Source: Bacteroidales bacterium UBA1757 | GTDB lineage: Bacteria; Bacteroidota; Bacteroidia; Bacteroidales; UBA1402 | Direction: 5' to 3' | Length of the DNA: 35,482 bases | Assembly (NCBI GenBank): GCA_002315625.1 | Contig: DCHH01000094.1 | Span: 1 to 35,482, forward strand | Shown here: one piece after another, positions 1 to 11,100 of the stretch | Layout: every line of letters begins with the position of its first letter | Numbering within the stretch: the first letter of the stretch is position 1 | Notes under the pieces: generated by a model | The model's input: only the letters and a program-made list of their open reading frames with translations | What the model was told of the DNA's origin: nothing | The model's database searches: none | Made by a program: the position numbers and the translations under genes

Positions 1-2949
1 AGCCTTAAGGATGCCGTGGTGACTGCCCAGCGAATGACCAACAACGGTTCCGGTCTGCAAGTGCCGGAAAGAGAGGTGGGTATGGCTATGCAGACAATCA
101 GTACCGCAGAATTCGAGGGTCTTCAGGTGGGAACCCTTGACGAGGCTCTGCAGGGACGTGTGGCCGGTCTGGACATCGTGTCGGTCTCCGGCAACCCCGG
201 TAGCGGTTCGTCGATGCGTATCCGAGGTACATCTTCCATAACCGGCAACCATGAGCCCCTGATTGTCATGAACGGAGTGCCCTACGAGACTAACATTGAA
301 GACTTCGACTTTGCAAACTCCAATGAGGAGGACTACGCAAACATGCTGAGCATCAACCCGGATGACATTCTTGAAATCACCGTTCTGAAAGATGCCGCCT
401 CGACCGCCATCTGGGGGTCAAAGGGCGCCAACGGCGTATTGATGGTGACGACAAAAAAGGGTAAGGCCGGACCGACCAACGTGCAGTATTCCTACCGTTT
501 CACCCGGGCTGTCCAGCCGCAGTCTCTCAACATGCTTTCAGGCGATGATTATACCATGATGATTAAACAGGCATATTTCAATCCCCGCCAGGATGAAAAT
601 GCCTCCAATGTTGACGAGTACAACTACGACCAGTCATTTACCGAGTATGAGAATTTCAACAACAATACCGACTGGGTGTCGGCCGTGAGCCAGGTGGGTT
701 ACACGCACGACAACTATCTTAGCCTTTCTGGCGGCGGCGACAGGGCATCGTTCCGTGTCACAGCAGGTTACTACGACCAGACAGGAACGGTCATCAACCA
801 GCACCTGAGGCGCTTCTCGACGAGGGCCTATCTGGAGTACAGGATATCCGACCGCCTGAGGGCCATTTCGGATTTCTCATACACCTATTCCGATAACCAG
901 CGCAATTACGAGGACCTGCTTTCTATTGCATACCGAAAGATGCCTAACGTCTCCATCTATGAGCAGAACATTGACGGCTCCACGATTGAGGGAAAATACT
1001 ACAACATTCCCAACACCTCCCGGCTCGACGCCTCACAGCGCGACATGCACAATCCGGTGGCCATTGCCAACTTGGGTGTAAACAATTTGAAGAATTTCCG
1101 CATACTCCCCACATTCCGTCTGCAGTATGACTTTACAGGCGACCATTCGAACAAGTTGAAGTACGAAGGATATGTCTCTTTCGACATCAACAACAACAAG
1201 AACTCGGGATTCCTGCCATGGAATGCGACAAATGTCAGGTGGGATAGCAGCAGCGCCAATTCTGCCAAGGGCTACGACTCGGAGTCGCTCACCATCTATA
1301 CCGACCAGAACATCACCTATTCGCCGAGGTTCTCAAATACGGACCATGCCTTGTCGCTCTACGGCTCCTTCCAGGCGAACATGGGAAACTCCGGTTCCCA
1401 GTCCATCGGCACGTATGGTCTGACCTCAACGACCGCTCAGGACGCATCAAATGAAGGATATCTTTCAGAACTCTCTTCCGGCCGTTCCTCGTGGCGGAGT
1501 GTCGCATTCCTGGCACAGGCGCACTATGCCTACCAGTCCAAGTACGTCCTTTCCCTGGTGATGCGGACTGACGGCAGCACCCAGTTCGGCAGTGGCAACA
1601 GATTCGGCAATTTCCCCGGAGTTTCGGCCCGTTGGAACATTTCCGACGAACCCTGGATGGACTGGTCTGACGGCTGGCTTGACATGCTGTCCCTGCGTCC
1701 GTCATGGGGTATCAGCGGACAGCAGCCCGGTCGGGAGTATCTCCATTACAGCCGGTATGCTGCATACGACAGTTATTTGGGAGAGGCTGCCACCCGCCCG
1801 TCAAGCCTGAAGCTGAACGATTTGAGATGGGCAAAGACCTCATCGTGGAATATAGGTACCGATATTGAGCTGTTCGGCAGCAAACTGGTCTTTGACATCA
1901 ACTTTTATCACAAGCGCACCGAAGACATGCTCTTCAGCGACATAGCACTTCCTTCCACATCGGGATACGGTTCGCTGCCGCAGATGAATGCCGGTACTAT
2001 GGACAACGACGGATGGGAATTCAATGTCTTTACTAATAAGGTAGTCTCCTCCGGCAAGTTCAGTCTCGATTTCAATTTCAACATATCCAATTATGTGAAT
2101 ACCATTGTTGAACTTGACCAGCGTATCCTGGATGTCTATAACACCAATTACGATTATACAAACGGCACATACCTGACCCGCCTGCAGGAGGGGCACTCGT
2201 TCGGCTCCATCTATGGTTTCCGCTACCTTGGCACTTATATGTACGACTATGACGACAACAATCTCCATGCGGAGGCCCCCGTGGCGTATGATGCCAGCGG
2301 CAACATAATTGTCGATGAGAAAGGCAAGCCGCTTCCCATGGTCTTTGCTGCCGGCACGACAAAAGAATATCAGTTCCGCGGAGGTGATGCCAAGTATGAG
2401 GATGTCAATCACGACGGAAGCATCGATGAACTCGACATAGTGTATCTCGGCAACTGTAACCCGCTGTTCAACGGCGGTTTCGGGGTGACGCTCCGCTATG
2501 GCAAACTGTCGCTGAATGCCTTCTTCAATTACCGTTACGGCAACAAGGTCATCAACGCGGCCCGCATGAATGCCGAGAATATGTATTACGACAATAATCA
2601 GAGCATTGCCGTGAACTGGCGCTGGCGTAAGGATGGTGACGATACGGCCATGCCTCGTGCCCTTCACTACTATGGCTATAACTGGCTGGGCAGCGACCGT
2701 TTTGTGGAAGATGCCTCTTTCCTGCGATTGAAATACCTCACCATTCGTTACAGTTTCCCCAAGGAGTGGTTCAAGGCTATCGGCATCAAGTCGCTTGACA
2801 CCTATCTGACGCTCAACAACCTCTTCTGTCTCACCAAATATACCGGCGTCGATCCGGAGGTTGGCTACGGCAGTTTCGGTCTGAGTACGGACAATGCTCA
2901 GACGCCACGTTCAAAATCCTTCACGGCAAGTGTGACTGTAACCTTCTAA
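1..2949 (+). CDS. SusC/RagA-like TonB-dependent outer-membrane receptor, 5' partial
   Basis: This is an outer-membrane beta-barrel transporter of the SusC family, which imports oligosaccharides or peptides with a SusD lid. The reading frame is open from base 1, so the signal peptide and N-terminal carboxypeptidase-regulatory domain lie outside the window. The first visible residues, SLKDAVVTAQ, match the TonB-box-like segment before the plug. The plug shows MRIRGTSSI, PLIVMNGVPYE and ITVLKDAASTAIWGSKGANG, all typical of SusC. Late in the barrel is a calcium-loop-like stretch, VNHDGSIDELD, common in this family. The chain ends in VTVTF with an aromatic last residue, as outer-membrane barrels do. 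About 982 codons are visible. The SusD gene follows after 12 bases. The family call is firm; the substrate is unknown. Confidence 0.96.
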   Translation, partial: SLKDAVVTAQRMTNNGSGLQVPEREVGMAMQTISTAEFEGLQVGTLDEALQGRVAGLDIVSVSGNPGSGSSMRIRGTSSITGNHEPLIVMNGVPYETNIEDFDFANSNEEDYANMLSINPDDILEITVLKDAASTAIWGSKGANGVLMVTTKKGKAGPTNVQYSYRFTRAVQPQSLNMLSGDDYTMMIKQAYFNPRQDENASNVDEYNYDQSFTEYENFNNNTDWVSAVSQVGYTHDNYLSLSGGGDRASFRVTAGYYDQTGTVINQHLRRFSTRAYLEYRISDRLRAISDFSYTYSDNQRNYEDLLSIAYRKMPNVSIYEQNIDGSTIEGKYYNIPNTSRLDASQRDMHNPVAIANLGVNNLKNFRILPTFRLQYDFTGDHSNKLKYEGYVSFDINNNKNSGFLPWNATNVRWDSSSANSAKGYDSESLTIYTDQNITYSPRFSNTDHALSLYGSFQANMGNSGSQSIGTYGLTSTTAQDASNEGYLSELSSGRSSWRSVAFLAQAHYAYQSKYVLSLVMRTDGSTQFGSGNRFGNFPGVSARWNISDEPWMDWSDGWLDMLSLRPSWGISGQQPGREYLHYSRYAAYDSYLGEAATRPSSLKLNDLRWAKTSSWNIGTDIELFGSKLVFDINFYHKRTEDMLFSDIALPSTSGYGSLPQMNAGTMDNDGWEFNVFTNKVVSSGKFSLDFNFNISNYVNTIVELDQRILDVYNTNYDYTNGTYLTRLQEGHSFGSIYGFRYLGTYMYDYDDNNLHAEAPVAYDASGNIIVDEKGKPLPMVFAAGTTKEYQFRGGDAKYEDVNHDGSIDELDIVYLGNCNPLFNGGFGVTLRYGKLSLNAFFNYRYGNKVINAARMNAENMYYDNNQSIAVNWRWRKDGDDTAMPRALHYYGYNWLGSDRFVEDASFLRLKYLTIRYSFPKEWFKAIGIKSLDTYLTLNNLFCLTKYTGVDPEVGYGSFGLSTDNAQTPRSKSFTASVTVTF

Positions 2950-2961
2950 TGAGACCCGACT

Positions 2962-4545
2962 ATGAAAACAATCCTACATAATAAGGCGTTGGCGATTGCC
3001 TGTGTTTCTATGGTGTTGCTCACGATGAGTTCGTGCGACAAATGGCTGGAGCTTCATCCCGACAACGAAATCATTCTTGAAGAGTACTGGACTTCTGAGT
3101 CGGAGGTGGAGTCTGTGTTGATGGCCTGCTACCGGGCACTCATCACCGATGACTGTGTCAGTAGGATGATTGCCTGGGGCGAATTGCGGAGCGACGATTT
3201 TTCGGAAGGAAACGTCATTTCCGATGCCGACAGACGTGTCCTTCAGCAGGAAATCACCGAGACGACTCCATATACCTCCTGGGGCAGTTTCTACACAGTT
3301 ATCAATTACTGTAACACACTTATCCACTTTGCCCCGGGCGTGCTTGAAAAGGATGCCAACTTTACGGAAGGGAAATTAAGGTCACTCCTGGCAGAGGCAT
3401 ATACGATTCGTTCGTTGTCCTATTTCTATCTGGTGAGGGCTTTCCAGAATGTGCCGTGGATTACGCAGCCCAGTCTGGACGACTCGCAGGATTATCAGGT
3501 GGCACAGTCAAAGGAAGCTGCCATTCTCGACTCCATTGTCTATGACCTGGAGCACCTTGCGCTTCCATACGCCCGTGAAGAGTTTGAAACCAATACCAAA
3601 ACGAAAGGACGCGTCACAAAGAATGCCGTCCGGGCACTGCTTGCCGATATCTTCCTCTGGAGGGAAGATTATGCGATGTGTGCCAATTACTGTGATGCCA
3701 TCCTCTCCGACAAGGATCTGAAGCTGGCATCGTATGACAACATGTTCTATCAGGTTTTCTACAAAGGCTTCTCGACTGAAAGCATTTTCGAACTTGGTTT
3801 TGATGATGATATCCAGAAGAACAATCCCGTCAGGAGATGGTATGGCTACAACGATGTGAAATACGGCACATTAGCGTTTCCTTCCGCTCTGACAAAAGGT
3901 CAGTACAGTCCGTTCCAGCACACGGTCGGCTCTTTCGTTGAAAGCAAGATGAGCGCCGATATACGTTACCGCGATTTTATTGTAACTCACGGTGCCGGTT
4001 CCAGCAACAACACCCGAATCTTCAAGTATGCCGGCATACAACGCTCCGAAAATTCCACCGGGACGGCCAGCACCTATTCCTACCGTTCGAACACCCCAAA
4101 CTGGATTGTCTATCGTCTGCCCGACATTATCCTTATGAAGGCCGAGGCGCTATGCTACTGGAAGAAGAACGATGCCGTTGAGGAGTGTATCTCCCTGGTC
4201 AATCGGGTCTATACACGCTCCAATCCAACGGCCGACTCGCTGTCTGTTTCCAGGTATCCGACCTACAGCAACGTCGGAGAACTGATTCTCCGTGAAAGGC
4301 AGCGCGAACTTATGTTTGAGGGAAAGCGGTGGTTCGACCTCATGAGGCTGGCACGTCGTGCCGGCAGTCCGGTTCCGCTGATTTCGTATATATCACATGT
4401 CATTACCGGGTCAGAAGCCATAGGCAAGATGTCGGAGATGAACGCTCTTTACTGGCCCGTGAACAAGTGGGAGCTTGAGGCTAACAAATCATTGGAACAG
4501 AACCCGTTTTACAAGTCCAAGCTTTCATCGTCAATTGAAAATTAA
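2962..4545 (+). CDS. SusD/RagB-like surface lipoprotein, partner of the upstream SusC
   Basis: This 527-residue lipoprotein is the likely glycan- or peptide-binding lid of the SusC barrel encoded just upstream. It begins with a lipoprotein signal ending in LTMSSC, so Cys25 is the probable lipidated residue, followed by Asp-Lys. Family hallmarks are an N-terminal WTSESEVESVLMACYRAL helix region, the RSLSYFYLVRAFQNVPW repeat-like helix, and near the C-terminus the signature RERQRELMFEGKRWFDLMRL. Its length is normal for SusD proteins. The ATG lies 12 bases after the SusC stop, which implies co-transcription. No feature in the sequence reveals the ligand. Confidence 0.96.
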   Translation: MKTILHNKALAIACVSMVLLTMSSCDKWLELHPDNEIILEEYWTSESEVESVLMACYRALITDDCVSRMIAWGELRSDDFSEGNVISDADRRVLQQEITETTPYTSWGSFYTVINYCNTLIHFAPGVLEKDANFTEGKLRSLLAEAYTIRSLSYFYLVRAFQNVPWITQPSLDDSQDYQVAQSKEAAILDSIVYDLEHLALPYAREEFETNTKTKGRVTKNAVRALLADIFLWREDYAMCANYCDAILSDKDLKLASYDNMFYQVFYKGFSTESIFELGFDDDIQKNNPVRRWYGYNDVKYGTLAFPSALTKGQYSPFQHTVGSFVESKMSADIRYRDFIVTHGAGSSNNTRIFKYAGIQRSENSTGTASTYSYRSNTPNWIVYRLPDIILMKAEALCYWKKNDAVEECISLVNRVYTRSNPTADSLSVSRYPTYSNVGELILRERQRELMFEGKRWFDLMRLARRAGSPVPLISYISHVITGSEAIGKMSEMNALYWPVNKWELEANKSLEQNPFYKSKLSSSIEN

Positions 4546-4560
4546 CCATTGGAACGAGGT

Positions 4561-6549
4561 ATGAAGAAATATTTCCTGATTATTCTGGTTTCCTGTATAG
4601 GGATGGGATGCTTCAATTCATGCTATACAGAAGATATCGTCGATAACTACTTCACCTTCACCGGTGAACTCATAGGAGACTACATAAGCAACCGGCCGGA
4701 ACTCTTTTCTGAGTTTGGGGCTATCCTGGACACCACCAGGGTGATGGGGCTTCTCAAGGCGCACGGACTTTACACCTGCTTCCTGCCCACTAACGATGCA
4801 ATGAAGGCATACTATAAGAATCAGGGGCGGACCAGACGCTCCGACTTCTCGGTGGCAGAACTGAAGAAAATATGTTACAATCACATTATCAAGGGAGATA
4901 CGATTGAAACACTGGCTTTCTCCGAAGGGGCACTTTCTACCATGAACATGAATGCCCGCTATATTAGTGTGAGCTACCGCGATACCACCTCTACCATTTT
5001 CATGAATGGTACCGCCCCAATCATCGAAAAGGATGTACGGTTGCACAACGGCATCGTCCATGTGTTGGGACAGGCATTGGAACCGACCGAGGACCGCGTC
5101 TCAATGGCAATAGCAGCCGATTCAAAGTTCACGCTTTTCACGGAGGCAATGATGCTGACGGGCTACAAGTCAATGATTGACGAGGCTGAGGTTGAGGATG
5201 AGGACTATGATCCGGACGACTATACTCCTACGGGCTTCACCCATACGGTAGTGGAAGAACTGCCCCTGTACCGGAAGTTCGGCTACACCATTCTGGCGGA
5301 AAGTGATGAAACACTCTCCAAGAACGGCATTAACAACATTGAGCAGTTGTACGAATATGCAAAAGGTCAGTATGAATGGATGGACAACAATCCTACCTGG
5401 TCCAAATATTACAAAGGTTCCTCCTCATACAGCGACAAATACACCGACAAACGGAACTATCTGAACCGCTATATCGCTTATCATCTGATTGACAGGACTC
5501 TTTTGTCAAGCCGTTTTATCAAGGACTTTGATACTCCCCACATGTTCGAGACATACGACCTGTACGAGTATATTCCCACCCTATTGGACAACACTCTGAT
5601 AGAGGTGAAACTTGACCGTGGCTTCAAGGATGGGCAGGCAGCGTTCGGCCTTTTCAACTGTCTGAGCATGACCGATTCCGAAACCGGTCTGGATACCGAA
5701 GACCCCAACACCGGCATACGGCTGACCGATTACATCGACAAGCCCGACGGAGGCTCCATCAACGGGTACTATCATGAGATTACTGCTCCGCTTGTCTATT
5801 CTCAGGATTTCGAGCGGTTCCTTTCAAGCAAACGTCTGCGCATCGAGGCCAGTGCCAACTTCAAGGAGGTGGCCACCAACAACATGCGAGGGAACAATCC
5901 CGAAGCCACTCCTAGCGTGCCGGGTAAGACCCATGCCTATCAGATACCCAAGGGATACTTCGACAATATGACGTGTACTGACGGAACCCGCTTCACCTAC
6001 ATTGGCGCAGCTACCTGTTACGAGGATTTTGAAGGGGATGAAATCTATTGCCGTCAGCAATACGACTTCACCATTAAGACCATGCCGATTCCAGCCGGCA
6101 AATATGAGGTTCGGATGGGTTACCAGCCGACGGCGTGGCGAGGCATTGCCCAGCTCTATTGGGACAGTATTCCCACCGGAATTCCTGTCAATTTCTCACT
6201 TCTGGCCGATGATCCTGCCATCGGTCATGAGGTTCCGGGTACAAATCCCGACGACCCGTACGGGTATGAAAATGACAAGATGATGCGCAACCGTGGCTAT
6301 ATGAAAGGGCCGGATACATGGTATGCTCCCAACAAGATGTACAGCTACAATGCCGCCAATGCCCGTGACAGCAAATTCAACCTGAGATACATCATGGGCA
6401 CATACGAGTTCAAGGAGGCCAAGCCTCATTATGTAACGGTCGTTTTCCTCGGCATCGGCAATGATATGTCCGGTGGCGATTCGCAGTTTATGCTGGACTA
6501 CCTTGAATTCTGCCCGATAGAATTGATTTTGACTGAAAATATACATTAA
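4561..6549 (+). CDS. Tandem fasciclin (FAS1) domain surface lipoprotein A
   Basis: This 662-residue probable lipoprotein has two FAS1-like domains and a long C-terminal region I cannot assign. A TTG four codons upstream would extend the frame, but the ATG at 4561 gives a proper signal sequence (MKKYFLIILV...) with possible lipidation at Cys17 or Cys21. FAS1 domain 1 spans about residues 35-170, with the motif YTCFLPTNDAM and ending NGIVHVLGQALEP. Domain 2 spans about 178-322, with FGYTILAESDETL and YIAYHLIDRTLL. Residues 380-660 look like a beta-rich domain. FAS1 domains mediate adhesion or small-ligand binding elsewhere. The position between two SusCD pairs suggests an accessory surface-binding protein, but that role is inference. 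Confidence 0.85.
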   Translation: MKKYFLIILVSCIGMGCFNSCYTEDIVDNYFTFTGELIGDYISNRPELFSEFGAILDTTRVMGLLKAHGLYTCFLPTNDAMKAYYKNQGRTRRSDFSVAELKKICYNHIIKGDTIETLAFSEGALSTMNMNARYISVSYRDTTSTIFMNGTAPIIEKDVRLHNGIVHVLGQALEPTEDRVSMAIAADSKFTLFTEAMMLTGYKSMIDEAEVEDEDYDPDDYTPTGFTHTVVEELPLYRKFGYTILAESDETLSKNGINNIEQLYEYAKGQYEWMDNNPTWSKYYKGSSSYSDKYTDKRNYLNRYIAYHLIDRTLLSSRFIKDFDTPHMFETYDLYEYIPTLLDNTLIEVKLDRGFKDGQAAFGLFNCLSMTDSETGLDTEDPNTGIRLTDYIDKPDGGSINGYYHEITAPLVYSQDFERFLSSKRLRIEASANFKEVATNNMRGNNPEATPSVPGKTHAYQIPKGYFDNMTCTDGTRFTYIGAATCYEDFEGDEIYCRQQYDFTIKTMPIPAGKYEVRMGYQPTAWRGIAQLYWDSIPTGIPVNFSLLADDPAIGHEVPGTNPDDPYGYENDKMMRNRGYMKGPDTWYAPNKMYSYNAANARDSKFNLRYIMGTYEFKEAKPHYVTVVFLGIGNDMSGGDSQFMLDYLEFCPIELILTENIH

Positions 6550-6560
6550 TGATTGAGGAT

Positions 6561-8117
6561 ATGAGAAACTCAAGAATTTGTCTGTCTGCGTTAACCGCCT
6601 TTGCGATAATTTTTGCAGGGTGTGAGAACAGGACCTATCACGAGTACTACAACAATGAGGGAGGGGCAGAGATTCCTACCCAGTCGTGCTGGGAGTATCT
6701 TTCTTCGCAAAGCGACCTTTCAACGTTCTGCAGCATGCTTAAACAGACCGGTTATGACAAGGTTCTGTCGCAAAACACCTCATTTACAGTATGGGCACCT
6801 GTCAACAGTGCCCTGACCGACATCGACCTGAATGACCTGCAGCAGGTGATGGAACTCGTCCTCACCCATATATCCCTCTTTGCCTATTCAACCTCAAATG
6901 AGCGAGATCCAAAAGAAAAAGTTACACTGCTCAGTGGAAAAGTAGCCTCATTCGTGGGGATGGACTTTGGAGGGATAGCACTCAAACAGGCAAATATCAA
7001 TGTGAAGAATGGTCTGGTGCACACTTTGAGCGGTCATGCCGTGTATAAGCCAAACATCCTGGAGATGACCATGCGCCTTGCGGAATCTGATTCCATTGCG
7101 AGCTATATCGCATCCCTTACCAAGAAGGAGTTCTCTCCACTACTTAGCACCGAAATCGGAACCAATGCATACGGACAGCCCATCTACGATTCCGTGTTTG
7201 TAGAAGCCAACTATTTTCTGGATGAAGTGGCTGACATTGACTATGAAGACACCGTCTTCACAGTTCTTTTCCCCGACAATGAAGTCTGGACCGAATACTA
7301 TGACATGGTCCGGAAATACCATGTTACACGAAGTGCCGAAGGAGGGGCGGCTGCCCAACGGGAAAACAGCTGTAACACCATGGTCAGGGACTTGGTGTTC
7401 AGCGGCTATGTGGATTTGGACAATTTGCCCGATTCTCTGGTGACAACCACCGGCTCCATCCTGTATAACGTGGAGGATCTGTTCAGGGATGTCGTTTTGT
7501 ACGAGTGCAGCAACGGATATATGTACTTGAACCGTTCCATGTCATATCATCCGGCTGAGACCTGGCTGAAACCCATCATGATAGAGGCTGAATCGCCCTT
7601 ATGGGGCAGGTCGGCCGAAAAGACCAATATCTATTCCCGCTCAAGCATCGGAAAGCGCTTCGCCGCATCAAACAACACATATATTGAGGCTGAAGTAACC
7701 TCTGACGCCACCTCTCTGGATAAGATTTATGTGGAGTTTCCTATTCCCAACATCCTTTCTGCGACATACAACATTTACTGTGTGTTTATACCAGAAAGCA
7801 TTACGGAAGCGACAGAACGGCCCTGCAAGGTGAGTTTCGAACTTTCATACCGTGATGCCGGTGACAATTTAGTGGTGGCAAAATCGATACTTGGGGCTAC
7901 GCAGACGGATGGGACGAAAACAGATACGATAGCGGTTGGTCAGCATACTTTTTCCTTCTGTAACCTCTATGACGAAGATGCCTCAGCCAAGTCGGATATT
8001 TCGACGCGGCTCAGGATCAGCAACAAACAACGCCGTGCTTCTACCAGACTGACCAATGTGCTTCGTCCGGACGTTATAATCTTTGAACCTGTCATCGACA
8101 CAAACGATATGAAATGA
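6561..8117 (+). CDS. Tandem FAS1-like domain surface lipoprotein B
   Basis: This lipoprotein of about 518 residues is probably a paralogue of its upstream neighbour. The signal peptide ends in IIFAGC, making Cys21 the probable lipidated residue. An in-frame ATG at 6549, overlapping the previous stop, would add four residues; I prefer 6561 because it leaves an 11-base gap like those elsewhere in this operon and a cleaner signal peptide. A FAS1 domain is visible at about residues 35-150 (TSFTVWAPVNSALTD, then NGLVHTLSGHAVYKP). A second, more degenerate FAS1-like region follows to about 325 (YEDTVFTVLFPDNEVW). The C-terminal third starts near WLKPIMIEAESPLWG and resembles a beta-sandwich binding domain. 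It may act with the other FAS1 protein at the surface, but no function is proven. Confidence 0.8.
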   Translation: MRNSRICLSALTAFAIIFAGCENRTYHEYYNNEGGAEIPTQSCWEYLSSQSDLSTFCSMLKQTGYDKVLSQNTSFTVWAPVNSALTDIDLNDLQQVMELVLTHISLFAYSTSNERDPKEKVTLLSGKVASFVGMDFGGIALKQANINVKNGLVHTLSGHAVYKPNILEMTMRLAESDSIASYIASLTKKEFSPLLSTEIGTNAYGQPIYDSVFVEANYFLDEVADIDYEDTVFTVLFPDNEVWTEYYDMVRKYHVTRSAEGGAAAQRENSCNTMVRDLVFSGYVDLDNLPDSLVTTTGSILYNVEDLFRDVVLYECSNGYMYLNRSMSYHPAETWLKPIMIEAESPLWGRSAEKTNIYSRSSIGKRFAASNNTYIEAEVTSDATSLDKIYVEFPIPNILSATYNIYCVFIPESITEATERPCKVSFELSYRDAGDNLVVAKSILGATQTDGTKTDTIAVGQHTFSFCNLYDEDASAKSDISTRLRISNKQRRASTRLTNVLRPDVIIFEPVIDTNDMK

Positions 8118-11100
8118 TTATGAAAAGTAATACTATCCATATAGTGGCCTGCGTGCTGGCTTTGTCGCTGTTTGCACTCCTCCCCGTTGCGGCACGTGAG
8201 GCCCGGCCAAATGACTCAGGCATAGAGGTGACAGGATCCGTCATCGACGAGGCATCCGGTGCCCCGGCATTCGGTCTGTCAGTACAGTCGTCGCTTCAGA
8301 AGGTTTTCACAGATGAGCAGGGTCATTTCACTTTGAAGGTGGCACATTTGCAGGAAGTAATCACCGTGTCGGGAGAGGATTATGCCCGCCGTGAAATTCC
8401 TCTGAAGGGAAAAAGCCAGATAGAAATCAAAGTCTTCTCCAATTCTTTCAACGGCTATTCCAAGGATGTGGAGAGCCCTACAGGGAGTGTCTCTACCACT
8501 TTCCAGGTTGAGGCGGCAAAGAATGTCGGAACGGATGTCCCGTATGCCATGACACCGGACGAACTATATCAGGTACAACTTGGAGGTGATGTGCGAGCCA
8601 TAAGTCGCTCAGGCGCAAACGGTGCTGGTGCCGCTACCTTTATCCGGGGCCTTAACTCATTGAATGCCAATGCGCAGCCGCTCTACATCGTCGATGGTGT
8701 AATCTGGGATTCACAAACCGACCTGACCTCCATTTTTGAAGGGTTCCAGCCGAATGTGCTGGGAAGTATCGATGTGCATGATATCAAGTCCATTACTGTT
8801 CTAAAGGACGGAACGTCGCTGTACGGCACCAAGGCCGCCAACGGAGTTGTGATGATTAACACCAACCGTGGTGAGAGTGCCGTCACGAAAATCGACCTGA
8901 ACGCTGCAGGAGGATTTACGGAGGCCCCGTCAAATCTTCCCATGATGAACGGAGACGATTTCCGCGTGTATGCCACCGAAATGCTGCACAGCAACGGTTA
9001 CACTGCCAAGGATATTAGCAATCTGGATTTTTTGAACGAAGACGAACTCGTGGCAATCTATAACCGTTACCACAATGTCACAGACTGGGGAAAAGAGGCA
9101 TATCAGGGTGCCTGGAACCAGACCTATTCAATCGGTGTGAACGGCGGTGATGAGAAGGCCCTTTATTATTTCTCGGTAGGATACACAAACCGCAAGGGGG
9201 TTATCAGGACCACCTCGACAGACCGCATTAACACGCGCTTCAATGCCGACATCAACATGGCAAAGAAACTCACCATGGCACTGAATGTAGGATTCACCTA
9301 TCAGAACAGATATCTGTATGATGACGGCATGAACAAATACACATCTCCATCGTACATGAGTATGGTCAAGGCCCCGTTCATGAGTCCTTATTCATTTACG
9401 GCAACAGGGGGCAAGTCAAAGGATTACGATGATGCCGATATTTTTGGCATCGGAAATCCTGCTGCATTCTTTGAGAACGCAGCAGACCGCAACAAGATCC
9501 GCCAGTACCGTTTTGATATCGGCATCAAACCCGTGTGGAAAATCACTAAAGGGCTGACTCTCAGCGATATGTTTTCCTACAATCTGGACAAGCACATGGA
9601 GAGCTATTACAGCCCGATGATGGGTACTACGCCGCAATACCTTGAGCAGTACGACGACTATTCCGAGAATACCCAGAAGAGCCAGACCATGAGGAACATT
9701 TCTCTCTTTAATGACTTGCGTATCGCCTACAGCTTCGATTTTGAGAAGGAGATGAAGCTGACTGCCATGCTGGGCTGGCGCTATATCACAAACGACTACG
9801 AGATGGACTTTGTCGAATCGCACAACTCCGGAACAGACAATAACATATCGGTGAGCAGCTCCTACGACTTCACAAAGTCGGACGGCATCAACAACACCAC
9901 CCATACCGTCTCGACTTATCTGAATGTTTCGTATAGTTATCTGGACCGCTACTTTTTGAATGCGGCGGTCTCGCTGGACGGTTCGTCCCGTTTCGGAAAG
10001 GAGACAAAGGAGGGGCTTCATATTTTCGGTCACAGCTTCGGGCTGTTCCCCGCCGTCAATGCAGCCTGGCTTATTTCCTCGGAACCCTTCATGAGAGATG
10101 CCGCGGCGGTTGACCTGCTGAAGTTGCGCGTGGGCTATGATGTGACAGGCAATGATGACATTGAGGACTATGCCTCATACGCCTATTTCAAGACAAAGCG
10201 TTACATTGAAAAGGCCAACGGCATGGTACTGGCCAATCTGGAGAATCCCACCCTTCAGTGGGAAACCACGGGGCGCGTCCATGCCGGCATCGACCTTGGT
10301 CTGTTCAATGAAAGACTGAACCTGACAGCCGACATCTATTCTTCGAGAACGAAGAACCTGCTCACCCTCAAGCAGGTGAACAACGTTGCCGGCGTTGACT
10401 ACTATTGGAGCAATGACGGTGAACTCTCCAACAAGGGTGTCGAAGCCACTGCCGATGTGCGTCTGATGAGCCGCAGGAATTTCCGTTGGAACCTGGGTAT
10501 CAGTATGGGAACCTACAAAAACCGTATTGAATCGCTGCCTGAGAAGAGTTATGTTACCGAAGCCTATGGGGCTGAAATCCTCACTATGGTGGGCCAGCCT
10601 GCAGGTGTGTTCTACGGCTACAAGACCGACGGCGTTCTCTCTACTGAGGCAGCCGCCAAGCAGCACAACCTCGCCCTGATTGACGAACGCGGCAAATATA
10701 CCTACTTCAAGGCTGGTGACATGAAGTTCATTGATGTGGACAAGGACGGAGTTCTCAATGATGCTGACAAGCAGATAATCGGTGACCCCAATCCTGACAT
10801 CTATGGCAGCTTCTTCACGAAATTCGCCCTTTTTCGGTTGTCACTGAATGTGCTCTTCACCTATTCATTAGGAAACGATGTCTATAACCACACGAGGTCA
10901 CAGCTGGAGAGTGCATCCGACTATGCCAACCAAACGACCGCAGCCCTTTCCCGCTGGAAAGCCGAGGGTCAGGTAACCTCTTTCCCGAAGGCGACGTATG
11001 GCGACCCGATGGGTAACAGCCGCTTCTCTGACCGCTGGATAGAGGACGGTTCATACCTGCGTCTGAAGACCTTGACATTGTCGTATCATATTCCAATCGA

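Noticed and set aside
1840..2667. A 275-residue open frame on the minus strand inside the first SusC gene
   Set aside because: It is antisense to a clear SusC barrel, has no recognisable domain, signal or upstream signal, and follows the codon-bias shadow of the real gene.
9416..10666. Two minus-strand open frames of 205 and 163 residues inside the second SusC gene
   Set aside because: They overlap an intact conserved receptor frame and their composition looks like reverse-complement translation of it; no family motif is seen.
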